This document shows positions 21,524 through 32,388 of a stretch of 64,000 bases of DNA, piece by piece. The translations under genes were made by a program, and so were the position numbers. The notes below the pieces were generated by a model. The model had not been told where the DNA came from, made no database searches, and worked only from the letters and a program-made list of their open reading frames with translations. The first letter of the stretch is position 1. Each line of letters starts with the position of its first letter. Source of the DNA: Meconema thalassinum (lineage: Eukaryota > Arthropoda > Insecta > Orthoptera > Tettigoniidae); the NCBI GenBank assembly GCA_946902985.2, contig OX336397.1:156295890-156359889 (forward strand), written 5' to 3'.

Positions 21524-21564
21524 ATGCAATAGAGGTTGCTAACTTCTGGGCAGCAGCAGTGTAA
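21524..21564 (+). pseudogene. LINE J fragment, piece 4 of 4 (C-terminus)
   Basis: AATGCAATAGAGGTTGCTAA and the bases after it encode NAIEVANFWAAAV and a stop, matching NGRDMAKYWSCII-stop at the end of the J copy on the minus strand. This completes one LINE copy whose own sequence is spread over 9575-21564. Confidence 0.75.
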
Positions 21565-21899
21565 ATAAACTGTCAAGTAATGTAAATATGTAAATATTAT
21601 GCATTATTGTCCATATTAACTTCATGCATTATAAGTGCTTTTGACACGAATAAATACATGCAAATATTTCAATGGTTAATCTGACAGATTAGTTGCGCCC
21701 GACGGTGTTATTATTTAGGTTGCGCTTGACGGAGGGTTAATTATTATGTAATTATTTCGTTTCGGTGTTTCATCCTTTCAATATGTTATTTACGTGTGCG
21801 CATTCATCTGTTTTTAAACATCATCCCTTGAATTCTATGTCATGTGGTGGTGAGATTTGTGCTATGTTTATTGACGATATTAATTACGTAAATTTGAAA

Positions 21900-22190
21900 C
21901 AGCTTAGTGCTGGCGCAGTTGGTAGCATGACGAACTTCTATGCCCAAGATCGAGGGTTCAAACCCGGCCGAAGTCGACGGATTTTTAAGAGCGTTAAATC
22001 CCTCAATATGCCTTCCTTCGGAGGGGAAGTAAAGCTGGCGAGCCAATTTCATAGATTTATGGCATGTAAAAGAACCTACCACTAACTACAAAAATTGGTA
22101 GTGTGTAGCAAAATTTGTAGGTTATATTTCGCTGGTTAGAAACGCTCTATCAAGTTCCAACGTTCGCTGCTAGGTGTCAGTGACATGATG
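21900..22190 (+). mobile_element. SINE type II, partial
   Basis: The head GGCGCAGTTGGTAGCATGAC and GGGTTCAAACCC gives box A and box B. CCTTCCTTCGGAGGGGAAGT and TTTATGGCATGTAAAAGAAC follow. It matches the copies at 10225 and 62788 and is cut short before their 3' ends. I see no target duplication. Bases 21565-21899 hold nothing recognisable. Confidence 0.8.
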
Positions 22191-22194
22191 ATGA

Positions 22195-22525
22195 TAATTG
22201 TTGTTTTTAGGGGCCTAACATCTAGGTTATCGGCCCCTGATGGTTTGGGTGATCGTAAAAATGATAATGAAATGTAAACTATAACTAAAACTAACAACTA
22301 ACCTATATACTAGAAGAAGAAATGGAAAACAAAAGGAGAATAAGGCAAATAAAGGACAGGAGGAAAAGAAATGCCCTCAACCCTCGAAAAATGCGGATTG
22401 AGGGACTTGGAAGGAAGGAGAGCCATGAAAGGCAGATTTATTTACTCGTGTCAGGAACAAAAATGTTACATAACAAACTATGTACAAAATGGGCAAAAAA
22501 TGACAACACTTGAACATTTAAGGTT
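22195..22525. repeat. Hairpin-bearing repeat fragment
   Basis: AGGGGCCTAACATCTAGG and GTTATCGGCCCCT (22209-22238) form a 7-bp stem with a 16-base loop. The rest is purine-rich and non-coding. It looks like the end of another small interspersed repeat, but only one copy is in the window. Confidence 0.4.
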
Positions 22526-25053
22526 CTAAATAATGCATGACCAATATTTTGCCATGTCACGTCCATTTGGTGTAGCCTTCAAGAGATCCTCCATGGTGCC
22601 CAGTTTAGGACACAGACTGCACTGAAGCAGATGACCCATAGTCTGTTCTTCACCACATTCACAAAGGACCGGGTCGCAACAAAAACCACATTTATTAATG
22701 ATGGACTTGGATCTGCCAACACCAGATCGCATTCTGTTGAGAGACTTCCAAATTGTCCAAGCCTCTGTATGTCCTGCTGGGAGCCTTTCAGATGGAACCA
22801 CCCACTGAGTAATGTGGGGGCTTCTGGTCAACCAAGATGTAATCCTCAAAACCTGAGGTTTGTCCGTTAGGCACTCAGTTGTGTGAAGAAAGCTTCTTCT
22901 GGACTTCAGTCGAGAGTGGGCTGGTTGAATGCTAAACAATGGATGTGCTTGAGACACATCAACCCTAGATCTCTCACATTTAGCTGCAACTTCTCTTCTG
23001 ATATCAGGGGACGCAATGCCTGCTAAACAATACAGTTTATCACATGGCGTGGGTCTCAGGCAGCCAGTGATAAGTCTACACATTTCATTTAATGCAGTAT
23101 CAACCTTCTTGGTATGACACGATCTATACCACACAGGACATGCATATTCTGCTGCAGAGTAACAAAGTGCTAAAGCAGTGGTTCTTATTGTTTGAGCTTG
23201 AGTACCCCAGCTGGTACCAGATAATTTGCGAAGGAGGCAGTTTCTTGCGGATACCTTATTTTTGGTGTTTAGACAATGTCTTTCATACGTGAGTGCACGA
23301 TCCAATGTAATCCCCAAGTATTTGGGATTCGTACAGTGATCCAACAGCATGCCTTCCCACGTTACATGCAGTTTCCTCTTTGCCTGTCTGTTCTTGAGAT
23401 GGAAAGCGCAGACTTGTGTTTTCAAAGGGTTTGGTTTCAATTGGTTTCCTCTATAATAATCACTTACTTGTTAGTTCCCCCAGAGCTTCAGATAGACTTC
23501 TTTCCACAACTTCAAACTGATCCGCCTGGACGGTAATGGCACGATCATCCGCATAAATAAAGCTTTGAGTACCTACTGGCATTGGCCGGTCATTTGTATA
23601 TATGTTAAAGAGAATAGGAGCCAGAACACTACCTTGAAGCAGTCCATTTCGTTGATTCCTCCAACGGCTGTGCTGCCCTTGAAAGTCTACAAAGAGTCCA
23701 CGATTTTGAAGAAAACACCTGACTCTTTCAGTTAATTTATAGTCCTTTGTCATCAAGTACAGTTTATTCAGCAGTAAGTGATGATTGACTGTGTCATAAG
23801 CAGATGTTAAGTCAATGAAGACTGCCCCTGTGATCTTCCGGTTCTGGAATCCATCTTCAATATGCTGAGTAAGATGTAGGATTTGTGAAGTGCAGCTTTT
23901 ACCTGTTCTGAAGCCAGCTTGTTCAGGGATTAGGAAAGGTTCAATTACCTTTGTGAGCCTACTTAGAATCATTCGCTCCAGTATCTTGAAAAGTTGGGAG
24001 AGCAATGAAATAGGCCTATAATTCTTACGATCATGTGCATCTTTCCCGAGTTTGAGAATCGCTATTACTCTGCTCTTCCTCCATATTTTGGGTATTTTAC
24101 AGGTAGTAATGCAGTTATTAAACAATTCTAGCAGCCATTCTTTAGCCCCAGGTCCAAAATGTTTGATTTGATCCACACAAATTCCGTCCAGACCAGCCGC
24201 CTTTTCATTCTTACAGTAATTAATAGCTATATTCAGTTCTGAAAGTACAAAGGGTTTAAGGAAAATGTTGTCTTCATGTTCATGTTCCATTACCTACTTC
24301 AATTTAGGTTTCTGGATTGTCTTTCCAGAATTTACCATTTCGAATAAGTTGATTAACAATTTGGTTGGCAGAAACATTAGAATGTGAAGACGTTCTATTG
24401 TGATCATTGTTAAGGCGTCTAAGAAACTTCCAAGCTTTCTGGCTGCTCCTTCCCATATCCAAATCTTCCATAAGCTTTAACCGCTGTTGTCGTTTTGAGT
24501 CTGAAATAGAAGAGAGAACACGTTGTCCGCTAGCAATAGTTTCCTCACTGAAAGGATCTTCGTCAAATGATTTGCAGTAATTTGACAAAAGAGTCGTTGT
24601 CTGAGGAGTGAGACCTTGTATGTAATTTGTTCTACATCCTCTCGGGGTGGCTGCATTGGAACATACTTTAATCACATCAATGAATTGCTCATAGAATTCT
24701 GGAATAGGACTGACTGTGGTGATCTTCTCAACAAGTAATGAGGTGAACTGTGTCCAGTTAGCCTTCTTGAAGTTGTATCTTCTTCGAAAAGGGACAGTCT
24801 GTGGTCTGACAGCTGGAAATAGCTGGCACATTATGGGACGATGTTGAGTATTTGGAATGGGCAGACAAACCGATTTCACACATTGGCTGGTGACACTCTC
24901 ACTTACAAATAGGAGATCTGGGTTGTAGCCACTCTTCCATCTTCCACTGTTAAATGATGAAGGGAGTTTACTGTCATGTATGAGGGACAGCTGAAGTAAT
25001 TCTGCAGATAGGAAAGTGAAGGAGGAGAGGTCCTCCCCACAGGTATTGGACAA
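22526..25053 (-). pseudogene. LINE J, 5'-truncated copy with EN end, RT and C-terminal domain
   Basis: Non-LTR retrotransposon of Jockey-superfamily type. 25053-24304 encodes the end of the endonuclease (WKSGYNPDLLFVSESV, PIPNTQHRPIMCQL) and a linker. 24290-23460 encodes the reverse transcriptase: EKAAGLDGICVDQIK, NYRPISLLSQLFKILE, EQAGFRTGKSCT, FIDLTSAYDTV, GLLQGSVLAPILFNIYTND, and the catalytic box FIYADD. A 7-bp insertion (ACAAGTA, in CTAACAAGTAAGTGATTA near 23460) shifts the frame. 23440-22526 then continues the polyprotein (GNQLKPNPLKTQVCAFHL to VLCECGEEQTMGHLLQCSLC). A further break near 24300 separates the linker from RT. Most of the endonuclease and any ORF1 are missing. The intact enzyme copies element RNA into DNA at nicked target sites. 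Confidence 0.92.
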
Positions 25054-25600
25054 AAGGGGGAAACCGGACCCAGCTCAGGAATCCCTCGGGGTCGCGATCT
25101 CCCGAACTCACCAGCCGTGAGCCCCTGAGGGTGTAGCAATATCCAGGGTGCACCAGAAGTGGTGGGGCTACACACACCCTGCCTCCTTGAGGGCCTTGAG
25201 CACAAGGCAGGAGAGAACATGAAACGAAAAAGAAGGCTGACCCCACGCAGAAGGAGGGTATCAGGAAAGATGAGACAAGGGCCAAATAAGGCGGGAAAAG
25301 AAGAGACTCCCTAGGCCTCGGATACCCTAATACCGTTGGGGTGTGAAGAGAACAAGAGTTGACCAAGTGAGGTCGAAAGGAAAGAAGACAGAGAGGAGCC
25401 CGGCACAAGTAAGTGGAAGCAATGCCGGACTCAGCTGGGGCCCCGTGGTCGCCAACCCACGTCTCACTAGATGTGAGCCCCTTGGGGGGTTAGTGACAGT
25501 AGCGTCTGGTAGCCAAAGTTGGAACTGCTTGCTATTGAACTTGTTGCGAGCACTCGGGCGTTCAATTACAATACCCAGCTATGGCCACTGTCTGCAATTC
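25054..25600. repeat. Unclassified GC-rich repeat with two related units
   Basis: Segments 25068-25140 (GACCCAGCTCAGG, GTGAGCCCCTGAGGG) and 25425-25500 (GACTCAGCTGGGGCC, TGTGAGCCCCTTGGGG) are diverged copies in the same orientation about 360 bp apart. Long frames on both strands here are low-complexity and overlap one another, so I do not call a gene. Confidence 0.4.
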
Positions 25601-25625
25601 AAATGTAATAATTATGAAACTCTAG

Positions 25626-25860
25626 CTTGGCTACGTGGCTCAGCGGTAACGTTCTCGTCTGCTGGGCCCCAAGGTTGCAGGATTGAATCCTGGCGCAGTC
25701 AGCTGGCATTTGAAGGTGCACAAATGTGAGGTAGCCGTGTCATTAAACTTACCGGCACGTTAAACATCCCCTTCGAGGCAAAATTCCGGCACCCCGATGC
25801 GGTGTCTCAGAAAGACACAGAAGTTAAAAGGGACATAAAACTAATAACATAATTAGCCTA
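25626..25860 (+). mobile_element. SINE type III (tRNA-derived)
   Basis: The head CTTGGCTACGTGGCTCAGCG (box A region) and GGATTGAATCCTGGCGCAGT (box B) is followed by GGCAAAATTCCGGCACCCCG and TTAAAAGGGACATAAAACTA. An inverted relative lies at 43039-43258 (CTGAGCCACG, AGGATTCGATCC, GCCGGAATTTTGCC). No clear target duplication. Confidence 0.75.
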
Positions 25861-26289
25861 TTATTTATTTAGACTCTAAGAGTTGAAAGCACTTTTTGGC
25901 TTCTTTGTGTGTCTTTTGAGACTTGGCTCAACTTACGTGCTACAAACAGAGATGTAGCCGATATTGTGCAAGACGATCTTGATTGGTCATAGCTGAGCTT
26001 TTGCTTTTGATTATGCGAGCATACCTGTGTTTGGTTTCCTGTTCCTTGATCTACATTACTCAGTGTTTTTCTTGTGCCGTACAAGACGGAAATCATTTTT
26101 GTGTAAGCCTATTATTTGAGTATTCATTTAATTTTTATTGAATTCATTGTTTGATTTCATGTTTATGTAATTTTGTGTAATTCGTTTCCTTTTTCTTTCC
26201 TTATTACGTTTCTTTTCGTCTCATAACTTTGTCATTTTGAGTTTGTTGAACTTCCACTGCGACTGAGTTATCTCAAGACGGCACAAAAT

Positions 26290-26655
26290 TAACATCATTC
26301 GTAGAATCACGTTGGAAACACTGGCATGTATGGGCTGCTGCAAAAATATCGCAAATATTATTATCTGCAGTTGTGCCAATTTTGTAGCAGTTCCCATGCA
26401 TACCGCGTGAGATATCCAAGATAGAACTCAAATTCCAAGTGTAATTTTTCAGCAGTTGGTAGTACTGGCGTCATTTTCAAATATAGCCGTGAGGTGTCCT
26501 GGTATAGATCTTAATTGGTTTCGATAGCTACAGTAGTTTGGAGGTGGGTAGGGGGGACACATAGAGACAGACAGACAGACACACACACACACACATTTGC
26601 CGGGGTTGATCTCAAGTCCAGGTTTTCATAATTTTTAGCCTACTTTTCATATTTT
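26290..26655 (+). repeat. Family C repeat, 3' portion
   Basis: Matches the last unit and end of 32389-33773: GGAAACACTGGCATGTATGG, TTTTTCAGCAGTTGGTAG, GTATAGATCTTAATTGG, then a (CAGA)n(CA)n tract and TTTTTAGCCTACTTTTCATA. It abuts family B copy 1 on its right. Bases 25861-26289 hold nothing recognisable. Confidence 0.75.
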
Positions 26656-26820
26656 GTAACAATTAGTTCCACACAGAACTATATAGACTATTTTCATATA
26701 TCCTACTTATGTTAATTGCCTCTACCATCATACCATTTCAGTTTGATTGCTGTAATAGATTCGTAGATATTGAGAACCGTCTAAATATTTCGGATGGTCG
26801 CTACGTTGGGTTTTTATATA

Positions 26821-28286
26821 CACACATCAAAAAAAGTTTTGCATCACCTCGGTTCCAAGAGTTCCGGAACCTTTAAATACAAAGGGAATAGAGATCAACA
26901 CAAACAACATTTCAGCTCGTTTTATTGCTCATGAGACCCACACATTGCATGTTGTACCATCATACAGCTAGACTTTCAGCATTTGTGGTCCAGATTGCAG
27001 TACACACCACTACCTCTAATACCCATGTAGCACGTCCTCTTGCATTGATGCATGCCTGTATTCGTCGTGGCATACTATCCACAAGTTCATCAAGACACTG
27101 TTGGTCCAAATTGTCCTACTCCTCAACGACAATTCGGCGTAAATCTCTCAGAGTGGTTGGTGGGTCAAGACGTCCATAAACAGCCCTTTTCAACATATCC
27201 CAGGCATGTTCGATAGGGTTCATGTCTGGCGAACATGCTGGCCACTGTAGTCGAGCGATGTCGTTATCTTGAAGGAACGCATTCACAAGATGTGCACGAT
27301 GAGGTCGAGAATTGTCGTCCATGAAGACAAATGCCTCTCCAATATTCTGCCGATATGGTTGCACTATGGGTCGGAGGATGTCATTCAGGTATCGTAAAGC
27401 CGTTTCGGAGCCTTCCATGACCACCAGTGGCGTACGTCGGCCCCACATAATGCCACCCCAAAACATCAGGGAACCACCACCTTGCTGCACTCGCTGGACA
27501 GTGTGTCTAAGACGTTCAGCCTGACCAGGGTGCCTCCAAACACGTCTCCGACGATTGTCTGGTTGAAGGCATATGCGACACTCATCGGTGAAGAGAACGT
27601 GATGCCAATTCCGTGGGGTCCATTCAGCATGTTGTTGGGCCCATCTGTACCGCGCTGCATGGTGTCGGGGTTGCAAAGCTGGACCTCGCCATGGACGTCG
27701 GGAGTGAAGTTGCGCATCATGCAGCCTATTGCGCACAGTTTGAGTTGAAACACGACGTCCTGTGGCTGAACGAAACGCATTATTCAACATGGTGGCATTG
27801 CTGTCAGGGTTCCTCCGAGCGGCAATCCGTAAGTAGCGGTCATCCACTACAGTAGTAGCCCTTGGGCGGCCTGAGCGAGGCCTGTCATCGACAGTTCCTG
27901 TATCTCTGTACCTCCTCCATGTCCGAACAACATCGCTTTGGTTCACTCTGAGACGCCTGGAAACTTCCCTTGTTGAGAGCCCTTCTTGACACAAAGTAAC
28001 AATGCGGACGCGATCGAACTGCGGTATTGACCTTCTAGGCATGGTAGAACTACAGACAACATGAGCAGCGTACCTTCGTCCTGGTGGAATGACTGGAACT
28101 GATCGGCTGTCGTACCCCCTCCGTCTAATAGGCCCTGCTCATGCATGGTTGTTTACATCTTTGAGCAGTTTTAGTGACATCTATGAACAGTCAAAGGGAC
28201 TGTATCTTGGATACAATATACACAGTCAACGTCTATATGCCGGAGATCTGGGAACCGAGGTGATGCAAAACTTTTTTTGATGTGTG
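26821..28286 (-). mobile_element. Tc1-type DNA transposon, nearly intact
   Basis: The terminal inverted repeats are 36 bp and perfect (CACACATCAAAAAAAG.. through ..GGTTCC at 26821-26856, mirrored at 28251-28286). TA target duplications lie at 26819-26820 and 28287-28288. The 1466-bp length is normal for a complete Tc1-family element. The single gene on the minus strand has one in-frame stop. Perfect ends and a near-whole gene mark this as one of the younger insertions here. Confidence 0.95.
26962..28042 (-). pseudogene. Tc1-type transposase, one premature stop
   Basis: Starts MPRRSIPQFDRVRIVTLCQE at 28042. Residues about 5-60 form the first helix-turn-helix (GLSTREVSRRLRVNQSDVVR) and about 60-110 the second DNA-binding part (DRPRSGRPRATT). 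The catalytic triad is TDE (LFTDECRICL), MDDN (VFMDDNSRPHRA) and E in SPDMNPIEHAWD, with 34 residues between the second Asp and the Glu (DD34E). GRRTPLVV and WGGIMWG are family motifs. The frame stops at 27116 after VVEE. The same frame goes on DNLDQQCLDELVDSMPRRIQ to a natural stop near 26962, so the TAG replaces what is probably a Trp codon (VVEEWDNL in relatives). The catalytic core is whole, so residual activity of the 308-residue form cannot be excluded. Confidence 0.92.
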
Positions 28287-29292
28287 TATGTAGCCCTTAG
28301 AGTTATGTACTATTACATTCGAAGATTATTGTGTAGGTCTATTATTCAAACTTCAATCCCATGATTAAGACAGAAGAAATAGGAACGAGATTTTAAAATT
28401 TCGCACAGCCACCATTTTGTGGTTATGAAAACAACTGAAATAAATTAGATGCCAGTGAATTAAAATTTGTATAAGCATATACCCTACCAATTTTCACTGC
28501 GCTCAGATGGTTAAATCGCGAGAAACTTCTCTTTAAATATTCAAATTTCGCGTCACCGCCATGTTGGATTTGTGCTCACAGGTTATTGAAAGTTCCATAG
28601 CTGAACTTATGTTTATAGCCTCTATCAACATACAGAATTTCAGTTCGATTGCTGTCATAGATTAATAGATATTGAGAACTAACTAAATATTTCAGATGGT
28701 CTCCATGTTGGTTTTTAATATATGTAGGCCATAGGTTCATTATTCAAACGTTGACTTCAATCGCATGATTAGGACAAAAGAATTTTTTAATTTAAAAAAT
28801 TTTGCACAACCGCCGTCTTGAGGTTATGTAAACAATTGAACAAAATTAGATGTCAGTGCATTACAAAATGTATACACATTTGCTGTAACATATTTCACTG
28901 CGTTCGGATGGTTAAATCGCGAGAAAAGTCTATTTAAATGTTTCAACCTCGCTTGGCCACTTTGTTCGTTTTGTAGTTTTTGTAGGTTTTTGAAAGTCAC
29001 ATAGTTGAACTTCTAGTCGGGCTGTTTATCACCGTACAAAATTTTAGGGTGATATCAGTAATAGTTTCGGAGATATATAATGTTGATGAAATATTTCGCA
29101 CAGCCACCATGTTGGATTGGTGATACGTAATACAATTTGAAGGTCACGGTTGGGGTTGGCCAAAATGGTACTATGACCTTACCGAATTTCATTGATATAG
29201 CTCCAGCCGTTTAGATTTTATTACGGACGGACACACATGCACATATACATACACATCCACACGGACAAAAGGTGATTTTATAAGCCTATTTT

Positions 29293-30717
29293 TAGCCTAT
29301 TTTCATTTTGAAAAAAAAAAAAAAAAAAAGGCTGATGAAATCACTTTTTGTCCGTGTGTCTGTCTGTGTGTGCGTGTGTGATTCGTGTATGCGTGTGTGT
29401 CCCCCTAATAACTTATAAACGGCTGGAGCGATTTCAATGAAACTCGGTAAGATCATTGCACCATTCAGGCCGACCACTACCGTGCCCCTTCAAATTTTAT
29501 TTTGTCTCACCAATTTAACATGGTGGCTGTGCGAAATATTTCACCAGCATTCGGTATATCCGAAACTATTACAGATATCACCATTAAATTTTGCACGGTG
29601 ATAAAGGGCATTACTAGAAGTTCACCCATGAGACTTTCAAAAACCTGGTAAGTACAAAACCAACATTGTTGCCAAGCGAAGTTGAGAAATTTAAATCGAA
29701 TTTTCTCGCGATTTAACCATCCAAACGTAATGCAACTTGGCACAGCAAATGTTTATACACATTGTAATGCACTGGCGTCTAATTTAGTTCAATTGTTTAC
29801 ATAACTTCAAAATGGCGTCTGTGCGATACATTTCACTGGCATTCTATATCTCCGAAACTATTACTGATATCACCGTGAAATTTTGTACGGTGATAAAGGG
29901 CACTGCTACAAGTTTATCTATGTAACGTCCAGAAACCAGTAAAGTACAAAACGAACATGGCGGCCAAGCGAAGTTGAAACATTTTAATAGGCTTTTCTAG
30001 TGATTTAACCAACTGAGCGCAGTGAAATGTGGTACAGTAAATTTATTATACATATTGTAATGCACTGGCATCTAATTTAGTTCAATTGTTTACATAACCT
30101 CAAGATGGCGGCTGTGCGAAATTTTAAAAATTAACGTTTTTATTTCTTGTGTCGTAATCATGCGTTAGAAGTGAAAGTTTGAATAATGAAGCTAAAAAAT
30201 TACGAATATTTTACAGCAATCAAACTGAAATTCTTTATGTTCATAGAAGCTATGAACATAAGTTCACCTATAGGACTTTCAGTATCCTTTTGAGCACAAA
30301 TCCAACATGGCGGTGACGCGAAGTATAAATATTTTAATGGACGTTTCTCGCGATTTAACCATCCGAGTGCAGTGAAACTATGCACGTAAAATGCTTATAC
30401 AAATGTTAAACCACTGGCATCTAATTTATTTCAATTGTTTTTATAACCACAAGAGGGCAGCTGTGCGAAATTTTAAGATCTCGTTTTTACTTCTTGTGTC
30501 CTAATCATGCGATATCAGTTTGAATACCACACGTACACAATAATCTTCATGTAATAGTACATAAATAAAAATCCAAACTGGCGACCATCTGAAATATTTA
30601 GACGGTTCTCAATATCTACGAATCTATCACAACAATCAAACTGAAATTTTGTATGTAGATAGAGGCAATTAACATGAGTAGGATATATGAAAATAGGCTG
30701 TATCACGGAACTACTGG
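29293..30717 (-). mobile_element. Family B element, copy 2, tail-to-tail with copy 1
   Basis: Read on minus it begins near CCAGTAGTTCCGTGATACAG then CCTATTTTCATATATCC. It runs through units with GGTCGCCAGTTTGGATTTTT and TTTCGGAGATATAGAATGCC and ends in a (CA)n/(CAGA)n tract, GGACAAAAAGTGATTTCATC. Its closing hairpin, AGCC..GGCTA, is enlarged by a 20-base T-run (A-run 29311-29329 on plus). With copy 1 it forms a long inverted repeat centred near 29293. Confidence 0.85.
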
Positions 30718-30978
30718 TTTCATAAATGAAAATAGTAAGCAGTACGGAAGTCTAGTGGGCATCGCTGTGAGGAGAACAATATCAAGTTAAGCGTAGGTCT
30801 ACATTATAATTAGTTTTTTCTATTGCATGCTAAGTTTGTTATTTGATTTATTCATATTACAGTGTGTTATTATAAATTGTATACTCGTGCAAATACACTG
30901 TTACTCATGTAATTCAGAAAACCTTGCAACACAAAACTAACCTAACGTATAACGTGATTCAAATTGCGAATCTATATA

Positions 30979-31989
30979 CAGGGTGACTCTTATTAACGTT
31001 TAAAACTCTCTGTAGTGACGTAGATGGCATTGAGACAAGTAATTTGATATAGGACACTTAGGGTCACAAGTGTCCGGAAATACCTTAAAAGTGAACCACA
31101 ACTGTTAAACATATGACGTCATCAGGTGACGGCTCAGCTCGAGCGGTTAGGCACTCATACGCACACTAAACCATCCAAAGCAAACGTTGAATGTCATATC
31201 ACTCTGGCTCCGTGTCTGTGTGTGCGACTTGGGTGCGTGGGGTTCGAATCCGGGGCCTATCCATCATCGTTTTTTTTGTTCTATCTCTTCTCCTTTCATT
31301 AGGAATGCTTTGTATTACAAATGTGATCGGAAGAGTTCGGGAATTTTACACTGGATTCGATAGGATGGGGAGAAATTAGTCATTCGACAAGAACTGCTGT
31401 ACTAGATAACAATGGTTTGAGAATTCTCAGCCACACAGTACAATACAGTACGTCAAATGAACCGCTTTACATTCCATGAGCTTGCAGACATGCCCCTTTG
31501 TTATGGTGCAGCAAATTCGAACGCACTTGCTGCAAGGCGGCTGTACCAACAACGATTTCCCCAACGCGTTCTGCCTTCTCACGTGACTCTCAGCCGTTTG
31601 TGGGTTGTAATGTTTAACAGCAAGAAAGTTCGGTGATACATACTCAAAAATAAAAGCGTTGCTTCCACTTGAATGGCGAAGAGAGAGAAAAATATGATGA
31701 TGGATAGGGCACGGGATTGAACCTCGAACCCCACGCGCTTGAGTCGCACACGCAGACACGGAGCCAGAGTGATATGACATTCAACGTTTGCTTTGGTGTG
31801 CGTAAGGGAGCACGGGCCAGACTCCTCGAGCTGAGCCGTCACCTGAAGATGTCATACGATTAACAGTTGTGGTTCCCTTCTAAGGTATTACCAGACACTT
31901 GCTACCCTAAGTGTCCTATATCAAATTACTTGTATCAATGCCATCTACGTCGCTACAGAGAGTTTTAAACGTTAATAAGAATCACCTTG
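30979..31989. mobile_element. Foldback element with about 310-bp arms and TA target
   Basis: Arms 30979-31290 and about 31665-31989 are inverted copies. The tips are CAGGGTGACTCTTATTAACG and, read inward, CAAGGTGATTCTTATTAACG. TA lies on both sides (30977-30978, 31990-31991). The arms carry tRNA-like signals: CTCGAGCGGTTAGGCACTC (box A-like) and GGGGTTCGAATCCGGGGCC (box B) on the left, and GGGGTTCGAGGTTCAATCCC, degraded, on the right. The 370-bp centre is non-coding. TA duplication and CAGGGTG tips suggest a mariner/Tc1-mobilised MITE. Confidence 0.82.
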
Positions 31990-32388
31990 TATATAATACG
32001 GTAAAGTGTATGTTTCACAAAACTCAAGCTCCTAAACCAGAAGGAGTTAGAAGATGTGGTTTATACCAAAATCTTCCAAATCGTCTCTATAGTACAGGAA
32101 AAATCTTGCATTTCTTGAAAAGTCAACGGAAATATATTTATTTGTTTATGAAGTGCTTCTAAACAAATAAACAAGACGATAGCCCCTGGCAGAACTGTTT
32201 CGCGTACAGCCACATTTTTTAAAAAAGAGCGTTTAAACAAATAAACATATTTATAGAAGCCCGCATAACAGTAAAATCAGGCGGGTGGTTTATACACAAG
32301 CAAGAGTTTTCGCAAGGGTCCGCAAGTTATACTATAATCATCTAACGACGTGCTGTTGAACCACACTAGTGAATTTACAATAGTGAAA
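31990..32388. other. Unassigned AT-rich interval
   Basis: Nothing recognised. One imperfect inverted pair, TTTGTTTATGAAGTGC with CTAAACAAATAAAC (32140-32175), and a related GTTTAAACAAATAAACATAT near 32229. Bases 30718-30978, before the foldback element, are likewise empty of recognisable features. Confidence 0.5.

Larger units (their letters stand above)
26660..29292 (+). mobile_element. Family B hairpin-ended tandem-unit element, copy 1 (split by Tc1)
   Basis: Begins CAATTAGTTCCACACAGAAC, TATATAGACTATTTTCATAT. Its units contain ATTTCAGTTTGATTGCTG and TTTCGGAGATAT at about 290-bp spacing. The end is GACGGACACACATGCACATA and GGACAAAAGGTGATTTTATA then AGCCTATTTTT. The last hairpin arm is lost where copy 2 abuts. 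The Tc1-type element 26821-28286 interrupts it. Confidence 0.8.

Noticed and set aside
24974..25408. 144-codon minus-strand Pro/Leu-rich frame
   Set aside because: Overlaps another frame and lies in a GC-rich repeat with two related units; no similarity recognised.
27312..27855. Plus-strand and alternative-frame ORFs in the Tc1 element
   Set aside because: Shadows of the transposase gene.
31150..31270. tRNA gene candidate
   Set aside because: Box B is good but box A to B spacing and stems are wrong, and the sequence is mirrored in the other foldback arm.
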